From the NCBI GenBank assembly GCA_001662425.1, contig BDDC01000050.1, forward strand, positions 49,221 through 113,220: 64,000 nucleotides of DNA. The letters run 5' to 3'. The translations under genes were made by a program, and so were the position numbers. The DNA comes from Chlamydomonas sphaeroides (Eukaryota; Chlorophyta; Chlorophyceae; Chlamydomonadales; Chlamydomonadaceae). The notes under the pieces are model-generated. The model was not told the origin of the DNA. It did not search any database and saw only the letters and a list, made by a program, of their open reading frames with translations. How positions within the stretch are numbered: the stretch's first letter is position 1; every line of letters begins with the position of its first letter. Below are positions 33,051 to 45,720 of this stretch, one piece after another.

Positions 33051-36000
33051 ATGAACAGCGGGATGCGCAGCGGGCAGCACGACGCCCGAGAGGAGCCCCC
33101 TCTCGCGCCACAGCAAGCTAGCAGCCCCGCACATCCTCTGCTTACCAACGCTGCTGGCTACCTGCCAGGACCCATCGGCGCCACTTCTTGCGAGGGCGGC
33201 TGGGCGCTTGGCTCGCCTCAGCGGCCAACGCCGGCGGCGGCCGAGCCCCGTCACCCCGACGGCGGCAATGCGAGCTGCCACGCCCCGGCAGGCCCTCCGA
33301 AACATGGCTCAGCGCAGGGCAGGGCTGGTGGCAGCGGTGACCACCGCGCTGGCACTGACTCAGACATGCGGGGCGGGGAAGGTGCCAATCACCCGTCTCC
33401 AAGGGCTGTCACGGGGCCGCCCAACACGAGCGGCGTGTGCTGCCTTGCGGCTCCAGGCGAGTCCCCGACGTCAGCACAGCAGGCAACTGGGAAGCGCCGC
33501 CGCCAGCGGTCCGCGGCCGGCAGTGGCACAGATGGCGCTAGTGACACGGACAGCGGCGGCGAGGGCCCGGCCCGGCGGCGCCGGCGGCCGACGGCGGTTG
33601 GAGGGAACGCGGAGGCAGGGGAGCCGGCCGTTACCGCTGGAGAGGTGGGATCGCCGCGGCGTGGCGGCACTGCCTACGGCCCCCAGTCCGTGCCAGCGGC
33701 GGCAGATGTCGACGGTGTAGCCGCCACCGTCAGACCGGCGGCAGAGCTGGACCAGCTGACGGCGCCGGCCGGGGCGCAGTCTTCGGCACAGTCGCCGGCA
33801 GCGGCGGCCGGCGGCGGCGGCGGCGCTAGCGGCGCCGCTGCGTCAAGGGTATGCTGCGAGTGCGGCGCCACGGAGACACGTCGCTGCTGGTACGGCCACA
33901 AGGAGCGGCGGGGCGAGGTGACGTGCGGGCGCTGCTGCGAGCGCCGCCGGAGGACTGGGTCTTATGGCGGCCAGACGCCAGGACAGCAGCAGCCGCCGGG
34001 CTCTGATGTCATCCGCTGCGGCGCCTGTGAGGCGCCCTACGTGCACCGCACCGGCAGTGCCAGCAACGAATTCTTCACCCAACCAGACCGGGCCTGGACC
34101 TGCCACAGCTGCTGCCAGCGCAACGCCCTGCAGTACGGCTTCTACGGCCCGCCGGGGACGCGCAGCCTGGACGAGGCCGGCGGCCGCGCGTGCGGCCAGT
34201 GCGGCACCAGCAGCTGCAGCGGCAAGTGGGGCCGGCACCCCACGCAGCTGGGCGCCTACCTGTGCAGCGCCTGCAGCTGGAGGGCGGTGAGGCAGCGCCA
34301 GCAGGCCACGAAGTCGGCCGCTGCGGCAGCCACGGAGCCAGAGCCCGGCGTTGCAGCCGCCAGCCCCGCCGCCTCCGCCATGCCAGGAGGCGCCTCACGC
34401 CACGGCGCGGCAGCGTCCGACCGCCGGCGCGCGGCCACTGCCGACGGGGCACTGCCTGCCGCGGATGCGTCGCCGGACAGCAATGCGGCTGCCGCAGTGG
34501 ATGCGGCCCCCGCCGGCCGCAGTGGGCGCCCGGGCCCTGCCGGCGGGAGGCAGGCCGGAGAGGGGCATGGCGCCGGCGCTGCCGCAGGCGCTGAGGCGAG
34601 CGGGGACGAGGGTTCGGGCTCCGGCGGGGAGCCTGAGGCCCCCGATACCAGCAGCGGAGAGGGCGGCGGCAGCAACGGCAGCAGCGAGGACGGCAGTGAC
34701 GGCGGCGGCGGTGGCGTTGGATCGCGGTCTCCTGCCGCCCGGGGCCGTGCGATGCGGCCACATGCGGTGACATGCGGCCACGCGGTTCTGGGAGCCGCCC
34801 AGCGACCGGCGAGGCGCCCCCATGCGGCGAGGGCGAGCAGCAGGTCGCCCACCAGGGCATCCGCTGCACCTCCTGCGCCTGCCCCTACGTGCACCACACC
34901 GCCGCCCCGACCGGCTTCTTCGCGCACCCCGACCGCGCCTGGACGTGCACGAGCTGCTGCACCACTAACCGCTGAAAGCTGGGCTTCTACGGCCCGCCCG
35001 GCACGAGGAGCCTGGCGGAGGCGGGCGGCAGGGCGTGCGCCGAGTGCGGGGGAACGACGACAGGCCAGTGGCGGCGCCACCCCACGCAGCTCGGGGCGTA
35101 CGTGTGCGCTGCCTGCGTATCCAGGCGGCACCGCAACGCCTTGAAACGCAGGCCCGGACCGTCACCCACGGCCTCTGCCCTCGCATCTGACGGGCCAGGC
35201 GAGCGCGAGCGGGGGGCAGGGAAGGCGGCGGCGGCGGCGGAGCCCGAGGGTGGGGCTGTCTGCCGTCTGGCGATGGCGGCACGGACAGCACCAGCAGCGA
35301 GGACGGCCCGCATTGGCGGCGGCGGCGGCAGCAGCCAGCGGCAGAGGTGGCGAGACGCGCTTGCGCTTCCGCTCCCCTGCGAACCGAGCGCTGTGGCACC
35401 TGGCGCTCTGCGGGCTGGGGCTGCGGCCAAGTCCGCTGCGGCGGCCGGGCAGCAGCAGGAGCAGGAGGGCCAGCCGGCCGGGGCGCAGCCCGGCACAGGC
35501 AGCTCGAGGAGCGTAGCAGGTCAGGCCGCCACCGCTGCAGCCCGGCGCTGCTGCGAGTGCGGCGCTGCCAACACACGCGCTTGGCACCTCCACAAGCAGC
35601 GGCGGGGCGAGGTGACGTGCGGCGGATGCTACGACCGCCACCGGCGGACCGGCTCCTACGCCTACCGGTCGGCGGCTCCGGCAGGGGCGCGCCTGCCGCG
35701 GGGCGCCGAGGGCATCCGCTGCGGCTCCTGCACCTGCCACTACGTGCAACGCACGGCCACCTCGCCAAACGGCTTCTGGGGCACCCCGACCGCGCCTGGA
35801 CCTGCGACGGCTGCTGCGAGCGCAACCGCTCCACGCACGGCTTCTACGGCCCGCCGGGGACACGCAGCCTGGAGGAGGCGGGCGGCAGGGCGTGTGCGCA
35901 GTGCGGGGCCAGTAAGACCAAAGTGTGGCGGCGCCACCTGTCTATCCTTGGCTGCTACGACTGCGGTGGCTGCCGCTCTCGGGAGCGGCGAGCCGCAACG

Positions 36001-39000
36001 CAGCTCCGAAGCGGTGGGCCGCCCACGGCGCTGGGGAAGCCATTAGCGCTGCGGGCGGCCGCCAGGATCCGGGCCGGCGGAGGGGCTGCTGCTGCCGACG
36101 GAGGTGCCGCAGAGCGGGCCGGCGGCGGTGCTGCTGGCGGCAAGGCTGCCGCAGGTGCCGATGAAGCGGTGCCGGGGCAGCAGGCGACGGAAGCCGGTCC
36201 GACGCCGGGCTTGGCGCGGACGGAGGTGCCGCGTGGCGCTGCGGCTCTGGAGGTCGGGCCGCGCGCTCCGCGCGGAACCGTGGCGGGCGCCTTGGAGCGG
36301 AGCGGCCCTCGCCGTGCGGCGCGTGTGCAAGCGGCGACGCGCCGGCACGTGAGCAGGTGGGCTCTCTCGCTGGGCACGCTATCAAGGTCCAGCTCCAGGG
36401 GCTTGTGAGGGCATGACCGCGTGACGCCATGACATGGGCGATTGGCCTGATGCTTCCTCGCCGCCACCTCAAGTCTCTTCTGACGTTGCCTTTCCGCGCA
36501 GGCGCTGCCCGGGCCGCAGCCGCCGCCGGGCTCGGACCGGCCACGGCAACCAGCAGCGGACGCGCAAGGCACGGCAGCGGCACAGCCCAAGCGGCGCCGT
36601 CTGGCGGCGTCCCAGGCCGGCGCACCCAACGGCGGCAAGGCTGGCAGAGGCTCTGCCCTGGCCCAGCAGGCAGCAGCGCCGGCCCTTGCGCTAGCGTTAG
36701 CAACAAGGGAGGCAGCCGCAGCCGCCCATGCGGAGGAGGGTGCCGAGGCCGCTGCGGCGGTGGCTGCCGCAGCCACTGAGGCGGCGTCCGCCACAGCCTC
36801 GGTGGTGGCTCCAGGCGTGCGCGCGGCCGGGGCGGCCTTCCAGCCCGCTGCCGTGGTTGGGCGAGCAGCTGTCGGCGCTGGCGGCAACGACAGCGGCGCG
36901 GTGGCGGATGCGGTGCCGGGGTCCCGGCGCTGCTGCGGGCGTGGGGCCGCCCAAACGCCACAGCAGTGGCGCGAGCACCCCGAGCGGCCGAGCGAGGTGA
37001 TGTGCAATACCTGTGTCGAGAGCGTGCAGCTTGCTGACGGGGCCACATGCCGTCGGCCTTATCTTCCGGCCACAGCGCTGCCGCCGGGCGGCGAGGGCCT
37101 CCGCTGCGCCTCCTGCAGCGCTCGCTACGTGCACCGTGCCGGCAAGGCGTCCGGCAGCGGCTTCTTCACACACCCCGACCGCGCCTGGACCTGCCACCTC
37201 TGCTGCTGCGCCAACCTCTCCAGCCACGGCTTTCACGGCCCGCCCGGCACTAGGAGCCTGGCGGAGGCGGGCGGCAGGGCGTGCGGCGAGTGCGGCAAGC
37301 GCGAGGCCAGCAGCTGGAAGCGGCATGCCACTCAGGTCGGAGTGTACGTGTGCGCGGCCTGCTACATCCGGGCTCGGAAGCGCCGCCAGCGGGCGGATCC
37401 CGGCATTGACGGCCAGAGCACCCCTGTTAGCGGCAGCGCGCCAGGATTGACAGCGGGGAACGGCACCCAGAACTCCGGCAGCGGCGGTGAGCAGCTGCTG
37501 CTGCCGCCGCCCGACACGCCAGCTAGGCTGCGGGTTGCAGGGCTTCAGGCCGGCGGCACGGCGCTGGCGGCGGAGGCTGCCGCAGGCCCCGCAAGGGAGG
37601 CTGGGCAGCGGTCGGGGCCGAACGCGGCAGCTGCTGCTGCGGTGGCCGCCCTGGCTCCCGGACAGCAGGCTGGGCTGCAGCCGGAGGTGCCGTCGCCGGC
37701 TGCCGCTGCGGCCCCGGGGAAACAGCCGCTGGCGGTGCGAGCTGCTGCGGCTGCTGCTGCCCCTAGCGCTTCTGAGCCCAAGGCCTGTGCCGAGTGCAGC
37801 TGGGGTCGCACGTCAAAGTGGTGACAAGGCCCACAAGGACCGGCCGGGCGAGGTGACGTGCGACAAATTGCTGCCGCCGCCGCCGCCTGCGAACGGTTTT
37901 ATGCGCAGCGGCGCAGCCGCAGCCCGCGGCAGCAGCCGTGCCCCGAGCGACAGGCCCGGCTACGGTGGGGGAGGTGGAGGAGGAGCAGGACGATGCGGCG
38001 GCCGCGGCAGAGGAAAAGACGCTTGGGCAGGAGGCGGCGGAGGAGGACGACGTCGCGACGGCGGAGGGGAAGGAGGTCGAGGAAAAGGAGGCGGAGGAGG
38101 CGGTGGAGGAGGCGGAGGAGGTGGTAGAGGATGCGAAGGCGGAGGAGGATATAGGTGCAGGCGTGGCTGATGCTGCCGCAGCGGCCGCCGTACCGGTGGC
38201 GGCCACCGCTGCCCTCGTGTCCCTAGCTGACATCGAGGGCTGGGTGCGGGCGCTGCAGGCCCGGGTGGCGGCCGGGGGCCAGGTCAGGGCCACCGGTGTG
38301 TTTAGAATTAGGCAACAACAAGCCACGGTGTGTGTCGGGGCTTCTGCGCCGCGTGCCGCATGCCGCGTCTGAGCTGGAGCTGACCTCGCGCTCCCTCGCA
38401 GGCAGTGGCGGCCGCGGCGGCCAGTGCCGCTGGCGGTGTGGGATCCTCGGGTCCAGGCTGCGAGCAGGTGGGATGAGGATGAGCGGTTGCCCGTTCTTAG
38501 GAGCACACTAACCATGAGGCTTCGTTGCTGGATTGCGGGCTGTCCGTCGGTCTAGCACCTAGAAAGCGACTGCGCACCCCCTGCACACCCGTCCGTGATG
38601 CGCCGTGCCGCCCTGCCCTCGCGCCACACACACACGCACACACACACGCACCCAGGCCCTGCTACTGGGCGACAGCTGCCTCCGCTGGCTCGAGGTGGGC
38701 ACGTGGGGAAGTGTCAGGAGGTTGGAGCCTGCAGGGACGGGCTGGTCGCATAGCGCCCCTGCGATTGCCTTTGTCGTGCTTCCAGCGCTTACACCTGCCC
38801 TGGCCCTGTCTTTCCTCCCCTCGCCTTCCCTTTCCCGCCCAGGCCCACGTGTGGCACCGCCCTCTGTCACTGCTGCTGGGCCCGGCAGCTGAGGCGTGGG
38901 GCCTGGATCGGGACGGGCCGCCGCCGGGGCTGGAACCGCGGCAGCAGGTGAGGCCTGGGGGTCACGGAGTTCGTGAAGTCGGCGGGAAGGCAGGCAAACC

Positions 39001-39668
39001 GTGCCGACCTGCCGATACGCTGCCCACCGGTCCGTCCCAACCTGTATCAGGCTGACGGGCACCGCTGCCGCGCCGCCGTCTGTGATATCTGGGTGGCAAC
39101 CGCCGACGCTGCACTGGGCGGCCTCGACGTACCTGGAGCGCCGGCGGCGGCAGCGATTGCTGGCGGGGGCGGCACCGCCGCTGCGGCTTCCGCGGCGGGC
39201 GCCGCGAGTGGGGAGCTAGCGATCGGCGGCCCGACCCCTGCGGCCATTTCCCAGTTCATCTCGGTCGCTTTCGGCTTGTCCCAGGCGCTGGCATCCCACC
39301 TGGCTGAGACGGCGACGCGGCAGCTCACAGGAGGAGCGCTCTTCGCAGTTGAGGAGAGTTCCGACGACGCGGCGGCGGTCGCGGAGGTGGTGGCGGAGGG
39401 CCTGCGGCTGGCGCTGAGGGTCGGGGCGGTGCGGCAAGCGGAGGTCGGGAGTGCCGGCTCCGGCGACGGCGGCTGCTCCGGACCGCTGACGCTCCGGCTG
39501 CCGGCAGCCGGGTCGGGGTGGGCTGCAGCGCCGGGCGTGGGACGGCGGCGATACCGGCTCGCGCCGCCGGACGCCGAGGGCGGCGGTGCGGGCGTGGCAG
39601 CTGCTGCTGCTGTGGCGGAGGAGTCGCCGCTGCTGCCGGCGGTGGTCGTTGCGTGCCAGGGGCACTGA
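33051..39668 (+). pseudogene. Broken member of the modular zinc-finger family
   Basis: The first 1.7 kb from the ATG at 33051 is open and holds a complete module (VCCECGATETRRCWYGHKER...; YVHRTG; FFTQPDRAWTCHSCC; YGFYGPPGTRSLDEAG; ACGQCG...WGRHPTQLGAY...CSAC). After about 34740 the reading frame changes. The next module (34772-35140) has no first finger and contains TGA at 34973-34975 inside its middle site. A third module begins at about 35540 but loses one base near 35777 (TTCTGGGGCACC where FFxHP is expected). The exon starting at 36502 encodes another module but stops at 37822-37824 inside the last finger (CAECSWGRTSKW), where one extra base lies before ACAAGGCCCACAAG. The downstream exons still look intact: up to 38282, 38402-38467, 38656-38694, 38843-38947 and 39051-39668. 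A gene silenced recently, or a poorly assembled one, would both fit. Confidence 0.7.
38596..38947 (+). repeat. Inverted duplicate of 26744-27081
   Basis: Plus-strand partner of the block in the minus-strand gene. It includes a slightly longer cacaca-type run before the 39-nt exon. See the matching entry for the mismatch counts. Confidence 0.85.
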
Positions 39669-39949
39669 GGGCGGCGCCTCGTTGTGTTTTGTGGGGGCAT
39701 TCATTTCATTAACCAGCATGTGGCATTCATTTCATCGACCAGCATGTGTTGTGTTGTGGCATGCGAGGCGTGTTTTCGTGGTCGCAGCGGCGAGGCGGAG
39801 TGGTGGTGGGCGCTACCTGTACGGCATGAACGGCACTGACCAAGGTGGTCCCTGGTGGTCCATCTAGGGCTGGCTTACACTGCGGGCGGCGCAGGTTGCG
39901 GGTGTTGCCTGATGCGTGTCGATTGGTGAGGAGCACTGGGCGTCGCGTG
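39669..39949. other. 3' flank of the broken gene
   Basis: No gene is seen. A directly repeated phrase (tcatttcat-aaccagcatgtg) occurs at about 39701-39722 and 39727-39748. A TGTAA at 40059-40063, just beyond, is a possible polyadenylation signal. Confidence 0.4.
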
Positions 39950-42900
39950 GCATTGAGTGCTCCCTGTACAGCAGGCCCGGTACGGCAGCGACGGGGACAA
40001 CGCGGCCAGGATCGCGCTAGCAAAACGCAGCAGCTTCACGTTGCAACGCTGCTATACTTGTAATGTCGTTTCCTGGTGACGGTGATGTAGCGCTGCTGCG
40101 ACCACCAGCAGGCGAACCTTCCCGACAAAGCCCTGCCCGACCGCGACAGCCCGCGACGACTTGCTCCCGAGCTGCACCAGCAGTTCACCACAACACCACC
40201 ACCAGCCATCGGAGCAGCTGTGTGCGCTGAGCTGGGGCCCGCCCGCGCCTGCGCTAAGAAGCAGCGCGGGCCGCGGTCGCTCGCGCGAACCTGGCGCGCC
40301 CCTGCTCGCTCCCTTCGCCGAGGCGGCCGAGCTATCTAGGCGCCTGGCTAGCAGCGCTGCCGGCGGCCCTTTGGGTGCTGTGCGCGAGCCTCGCTCCGGC
40401 CAAATAAGGAGGCCGGGACCAAGGCGGCGAAGGGGCGGGGGCGGGCCCAACCGCTGCTGCACTGCCAACCTCGCCAGCCACCGCTTCTACGGCCCGCCCG
40501 GCACGCACAGCCTGGCGGCGGCGGGCGGGCGGCAGCAGGGCGTGCGAGGCGTGCGGTGCCAGTGAGGCCAGCCCATGGCGACGCCACCCCACGGAGCTCG
40601 GCGCGCGCCTGTGCACTAGCTGCAGCCACAGGCGTCAGGCCGCTCTAGCATGTCACACGACGGCAGCCAAGGAGGCAGCTGGTCGGCAGCGCGTCGCCGC
40701 TGTGCGAGGCAGGTAGGGAGCTGTGGCCCAACGGGGCCACACAGCCGCCGCCGCCGCCGCTGCAGTCGGCGGCAATGCAGCTGCGCGGCGGCCGTGCTCT
40801 GGACGGCGACGGCACCTGCCACGCCGCTGCCATACCGGACCGAGCGGGGCTGGTCCGCCGGAGGGCAGCGAGACTGCGGCTCCGTCCGGTGCATGACGCC
40901 GGCCGCGCTGCCTTCGGTCTGGCGCCCAGAACAGCAGCCGCAGCCGCAGCTGCACGTGTTCGCCGAGGAGGGCGGCGGGGCCGGCGGGGGGGCCAGCAGT
41001 AGCGCCGGTTGCGGAACCTCGTTAGTTCTCAACCGGCACCGGTGCAGCCTCGCGAGCTCATCACGCGCGTAAGCCGCCCAGAGCTGCTAGCGGCGGACCG
41101 CATGAGCGGCCGCAAGGGGCTAAAGGGGCCTCAGGCGCCAGCAGCCGGACCGGCCGAGGGGCGGGAGGCAAGCAGCGGTCGCGGCCGCCAGGGAGCGGCC
41201 GCGCGGGCGGGTGCTATGGGGCCAGTGGCGCCTCGCCTGCGAGCGCCGCCGGCGCGGCGCGTCTCGCCGGCACCCGAGGCGTCTGGATGGAGCCGCTGAC
41301 AACACGGGCCCGCCTGAACAGGTGCGCTGGGTGGGCCACCTGGGGACAAGTGTGTGCGTGCGCCGGGTGCTTACTTGTGGAGGAGGTGACCGGACCGGGA
41401 CGGATGACACAGGTTGGATGGGCGGGGCGCTTGCTTGCGGAGTGAGGCGGGCGCGGGGGCCGGCATACATGTAGTATGTAGGGGTCGACGCACGGACGGT
41501 AGGTTTTGAGTGGTGTATGAACGATCACGACGCGCGCTAGGTGCTGCGGCATGTGGGCATTCGTTTGGGCGCCAGAGCCAGAGCGAGCTGCATGTCACCA
41601 AGCAAGCAATCACCATACATGCCGCCACGCACCTGCAGCAATTGTATGCAAAGGTCGCGACCCTGCATGCTGCTGCCCCGCCCGCCCTGCTGACCCCCTC
41701 CGTCCATGCATGTCGCCTATTGTGGCGGGGCCCATGGACCTGCCGCGCCGCGCGCCGCACTCAGCGCAGGTCTTGGCGCCGTGCGTCCGTTGGCCGCGCC
41801 GCGGCGCCGCGCCGGAAGCTGCCGCGGCGGCTCCAGCGGCCCCCGGCGGCCCCACGACCTACCTGCCCTCAGTGCGGCGCGGGAGGGTGCACGCACAACG
41901 AAGTGGTACACCCACAGCAGGCAGCGGCCACGCGAGGCGACGTGCGCCACGCACCTGCTGCTGCTACCGCCGAGATCACCGAGACCGCCTCGAGCGACAC
42001 GGGCGCGTACACAGCGCAGACCCGCCCCCGGCCGCAGCCACGGTCGGTGCCAGGCCTAGGCCTGATGGCTGGGGAGAGGGCCGGCGGCGCCATGCAGGCC
42101 GCCGCAAGGGCCGTTGTGTGTCATCATGGGCCGGCGTCCCCAGCCGACACCGAAGGCTGGGCGGGGGCGCTGCAGGCCCGGGTGGCGGCCACGTCCACTG
42201 TAAGGCAGGGGCCGTGCCTCGCGCGCGCCTCCCTCCGTCCCACCGTTCGCACCCATAATCCTGGGTCGTCCCTGGGTCGTCCCGCTCGTCCCGCGTGCTG
42301 CGCTGCATGTCGCGACGGAGGGGCCCTCGGCTGTGCTGTGCCGTGTCTCCTCCCACCGTCACTCGCCCCAGCCTCATCGTACGTATGCCGCCCTCGTGCC
42401 CTAACCGCTGCGGCGGCCATCTGTGCCCGCCCTGCCCCTCAGGCGCTGGGAGCAGCAGTCCGCAGCGGTAAGCGGCTGCCGCTGGTGCTTGCTTGGGGCA
42501 CCCTGCTAACCCTGCGCTCGCTGCTGTGGGCCCATGGGGCCCATCGATCCAACCATCATGCAGCGCTGCACAGGTACGTACGGTACGGGGCCGCGCGCGT
42601 GCGCAGCCATTGCTGCGTGCTTAGCCCAGCAGGCCCGCTCACACAACCTCTCGCGCCGCACAGCCCTACCTGCAGTACTACTGCGACCGGTACGTAGGTT
42701 GGACGCTGCACGTCACGGCTGGTTAATTAGTTGCATCGCGCCGGGGCTGGGGCCGCGGCAGCAGGTCGGTGGGGCCTGGGTCCGACAGAGTGCTTGGGGT
42801 GGGTGAAGAAGGTAGGACCGCTAGGACGTACGGCGCTCCCGGCCGCCCAGCAGCCGTAATGAAACTCCAGCCAGCGCCTGACCGCCTGCGTCCCGGCCCC

Positions 42901-43212
42901 TGCCTCTACCAGGCTGACCGGCTAGACCGGCACCGCTGCCGCGCACGCGTCTGCGGCGGCCGGCTGGCGGCTGCCGACGCCGCATTGTGCGGCCAGGACG
43001 GGGCTGGCGAACCGCCAGCGCCGCGCCCGAGCCCGCTGCCGGGGATGGACGGCGCCGCCGCCACGGCCTCGTCCCGCCGGCAGAGGCGACTGGGGAGCCG
43101 GCAGCAGCAGCCTGCGGTCCGACCCCAGCAGCAGCAGCCCAGCTGCCGTCGCCCGTTCACGACCTTCAATTTCCGCTTGGCCCATCCAGGCGCTGGCGGC
43201 TCAGATTTTTAA
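39950..43212 (+). pseudogene. Decayed copy 1 of the modular zinc-finger gene
   Basis: Ordered but broken pieces of one family member. At 40447-40640 is the end of a module (CCTANLASHRFYGPPGTHSL, then, one frame over, ACEACGASEASPWRRHPTEL and CTSCSH). At about 41295-41325 is an exon-1-like end (gaacag/gtgcgc). At 41870-41990 is a frameshifted last finger (CPQCGAGGC, then KWYTHSRQRPREATC). At 42136-42199 is SPADTEGWAGALQARVAAT with a donor at 42200. At 42443-42467 is a shortened exon 3, and at 42739-42763 the end of the 105-nt exon (PGLGPRQQ). From 42913 comes the terminal exon (RHRCRARVCGGRLAAADAAL), frameshifted after about 43150. The intron following 42467 resembles that after 1792 in the first gene of the window. 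Confidence 0.7.
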
Positions 43213-43449
43213 TCAGATTGTTGACCAGAAGAGTCGTGCAGTTTAAAATTTCGGGGCAATGGTTACCCTCTCAGATAGACCCTCGGCATGGGCATGTGCG
43301 TCCAGATGCATCAGGATGAGGAGGCAGCAGTGATGATGAGTTAGATGAGTGCGAGGGTAGACACGCAGGCTTGGTCATAACAAGGGTTACGAGCGTCAGG
43401 TAGGTGTGGCGTGCGTGCTGTGGGATGGGCGGGCCTGCTGGCAATGGGC

Positions 43450-45720
43450 GCTCGCTCCCTGCACGGCAGCCCCTGTACAACAGGGTCGAGGAGGCCGCCG
43501 GGATATCAGCAAGTCAATTAATACGCATATGGACGGTTTCTGGCGCAAGGTTGCTTTCTGAGCCCTGCTGTAACTAATAAACGGGCACATGACACTCGCA
43601 TCGAAGGGACTAGTCAACTCCTTGCCTGCCCCAGCAGCGCATGCCGCACTTAACACAGCTGTCCTCACAAAAACACCTTGAAATGTGGCGCTGGCTGGGG
43701 CAGCTGGGAAGCGAGTCGCCGCGACAGCAGCGAGCGACCAAGCGACCCCCCCCCCCGCGATTGGGTACCGCGCCAGTCGCGCTGCCTGCACTGCGAGATA
43801 AAAGCATTGTAGTTTATTCATAAATAGTGGCTTGGGAAGGCGTGGGTGCTCCTGCGCTCTGACGGAAGCTGGGCCCACTGCCTCAGCAGCTACAGCAGCA
43901 GCAGGGCGCGCGCGACAGCAGGAGTGTGTTCCCTCGCCGCAGCATACTGGACAAAGCTGGCAACGCTGACTCCGTCGGCGACTAGTCTGGGTCCATGGAC
44001 GAGCCTCGCTCCGGCGGCGAAGGAGGCCGCCGGGGGCGGGCGACCTTGTGGCGACGCCTGGCTGGGCGAGGGCCCAAGGGTCGCAGCCGCCGGAGCCGAC
44101 GCCGCCCTCGTCCGCCACGCACACCAGCTACTCCAGCCGCCGTGACGATTGCCGTGAGGGCTCTACTGGCAGGCACAGGTCACAAGTCATGTACGCATGA
44201 AGGGACTACAACAGGAATATAACCAGGCCCATCAACCCAGCGGCAGCGAGCGGCGTAGCAGCACGCAGCAGCAGCTGCTTGCTGCAGCAGCTGCCTTTGT
44301 TCCCGCCGCACAACAGCACCAGCAAGGTGCGTGCGTGCGCCAGGGCGGGGCCTAGCTGGCCTGCAAGGGCGCCACAGCCAGGGCCGCCTGCCACCCACCA
44401 GCAGGCAGTCTAGGCCGCCGCCGGCGGGCATGCATTGCATCGAGCAAGGTCGTCGCGTATACAAACATGCCGCTAGCTAGCTGCCCCGCTGCCCCGCCCT
44501 GCTGACCCCCTCCATGCATGCCTCCCCACGTAGGCGGCTGGTGCGGGCGGCGGCGGTGAGCTGCTGGCGGGGCCCGGCAGGGGGCCTTCGCTAGCTACGG
44601 CCGCGTAACCGATTACCGTCGGGCCTCGCCTTGCCAGTGCGGCCGCGCGCCGCGATAGCCGTGAGTGGATGCCGCCGCTGCCGCTACCGCTGCTGCGGCT
44701 GCGGCTGTAGGGCGCTTTGAATCGATGTTGGCCCGGCGGAGGCTAGCTGCCCCCAGCCACAAATGCGGCACCAGGAGAGCCGGCAGATAGTGCCACAAGT
44801 AGCGGCCGGGCGAGCGAGCCGATTGACATGCGCCGCCGCGCGCTTGGTACAAGCCACCGCCACCTATCTAACTCAAGCAAGACCGGCGCCCACGCACGCG
44901 TCCCTAGCTATTGGTGCCGCCCTTCAGGCGCTGGCGGCTGCAGCCGTGTCGGCTTGCGGCGGCTCGGTCGATCGTCGTCGGCTCGGCCTGGGGGCAGCCG
45001 TCGGCGGCATCCGGTTGGGGCTAGCTTGCGGACGGACTTCTGCACCGCCCTTGCTTGCGCCATCGGCGGGGGCGGTGGCCGGGGGGGGAGGTGCGGCCGG
45101 CACTGGCTCGAGCGAGATAGGTCGGGGCCGGTGTAGGGGAGGTGGGGGGCGCCGCACGGCTGGACTGCTGATCTATCACGCGCTCGTCCGTCCGTCTTTC
45201 ACTGTGCTCGGCCCACGCTCTGGCCCTCGCGACTTCCTCCGATGTTTAAGTCTCTGGCATCACTTGCTCTTCTCAAACTGCCCTCCTGTCCCCTGGCCGT
45301 TGATTGCAACGTCCCACCCAACAGGCTACGTGTGCAAGGGCGCCGCGCGCTAGCGCCGCCTAGCTACTGGCGCTGCGTGCTGCTGGCTCTGTGGCGGCCG
45401 CAGGTGTTCTTGGGGCGATTTGAGACGGACGGGAAACTTGACGTGCGGCTTGCCGCTGTATGTCTGGTCCAGCCTTGCCGGGTTTCAGGCCCCTCGCTCG
45501 ACACGGCGGCGGTCCGACTGTCATTCGCCCCATCGGGCAGGGCGGCCGGCCCCGGGAGGCCAACTGTGAGGGCGCCTCTTGACTGGCACCGCTGTCGCAC
45601 CGCCGCCGGCCGTCTGTCGCGGCTAAGTAGAGTGTACGTACGTACTGGGTGGCGGCCGCCGACGCCGCACTGGCTAGCTAGCTAGCTAGCCGCGCTGGGC
45701 GGCGAATCGAAGGGTACGAG
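43450..45720 (+). pseudogene. Decayed copy 2 of the modular zinc-finger gene
   Basis: From about 43628 to 44300 the DNA matches 46600-47130, the promoter and first codons of the intact gene at 46845. The ATG is replaced by CTG (43859-43861) and the frame breaks within a few codons. At 44760-44830 is a finger remnant with an in-frame stop (CRHQ, then cacaag-tag-cggccgggcgag for HK-stop-RPGE). At about 44926-44970 is exon 3 (ALAAAAVSACGGS), and from 45326 a garbled 105-nt exon. At 45581-45680 is the start of the terminal exon (DWHRCRTAAGRLSRL, stop, then WRPPTPH or VAAADAALA in another frame). The pieces keep the order of the family. Confidence 0.7.
45672..45690 (+). repeat. (ctag)n microsatellite
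   Basis: A short run of tandem ctag units, inserted in the terminal-exon remnant of decayed copy 2. Confidence 0.8.

Noticed and set aside
34973..34975. In-frame TGA as a selenocysteine codon
   Set aside because: It sits where paralogues vary (Leu, Ser, Ala, Arg, Cys), no recoding hairpin is apparent, and other lesions follow in the same gene, so a nonsense change is simpler.
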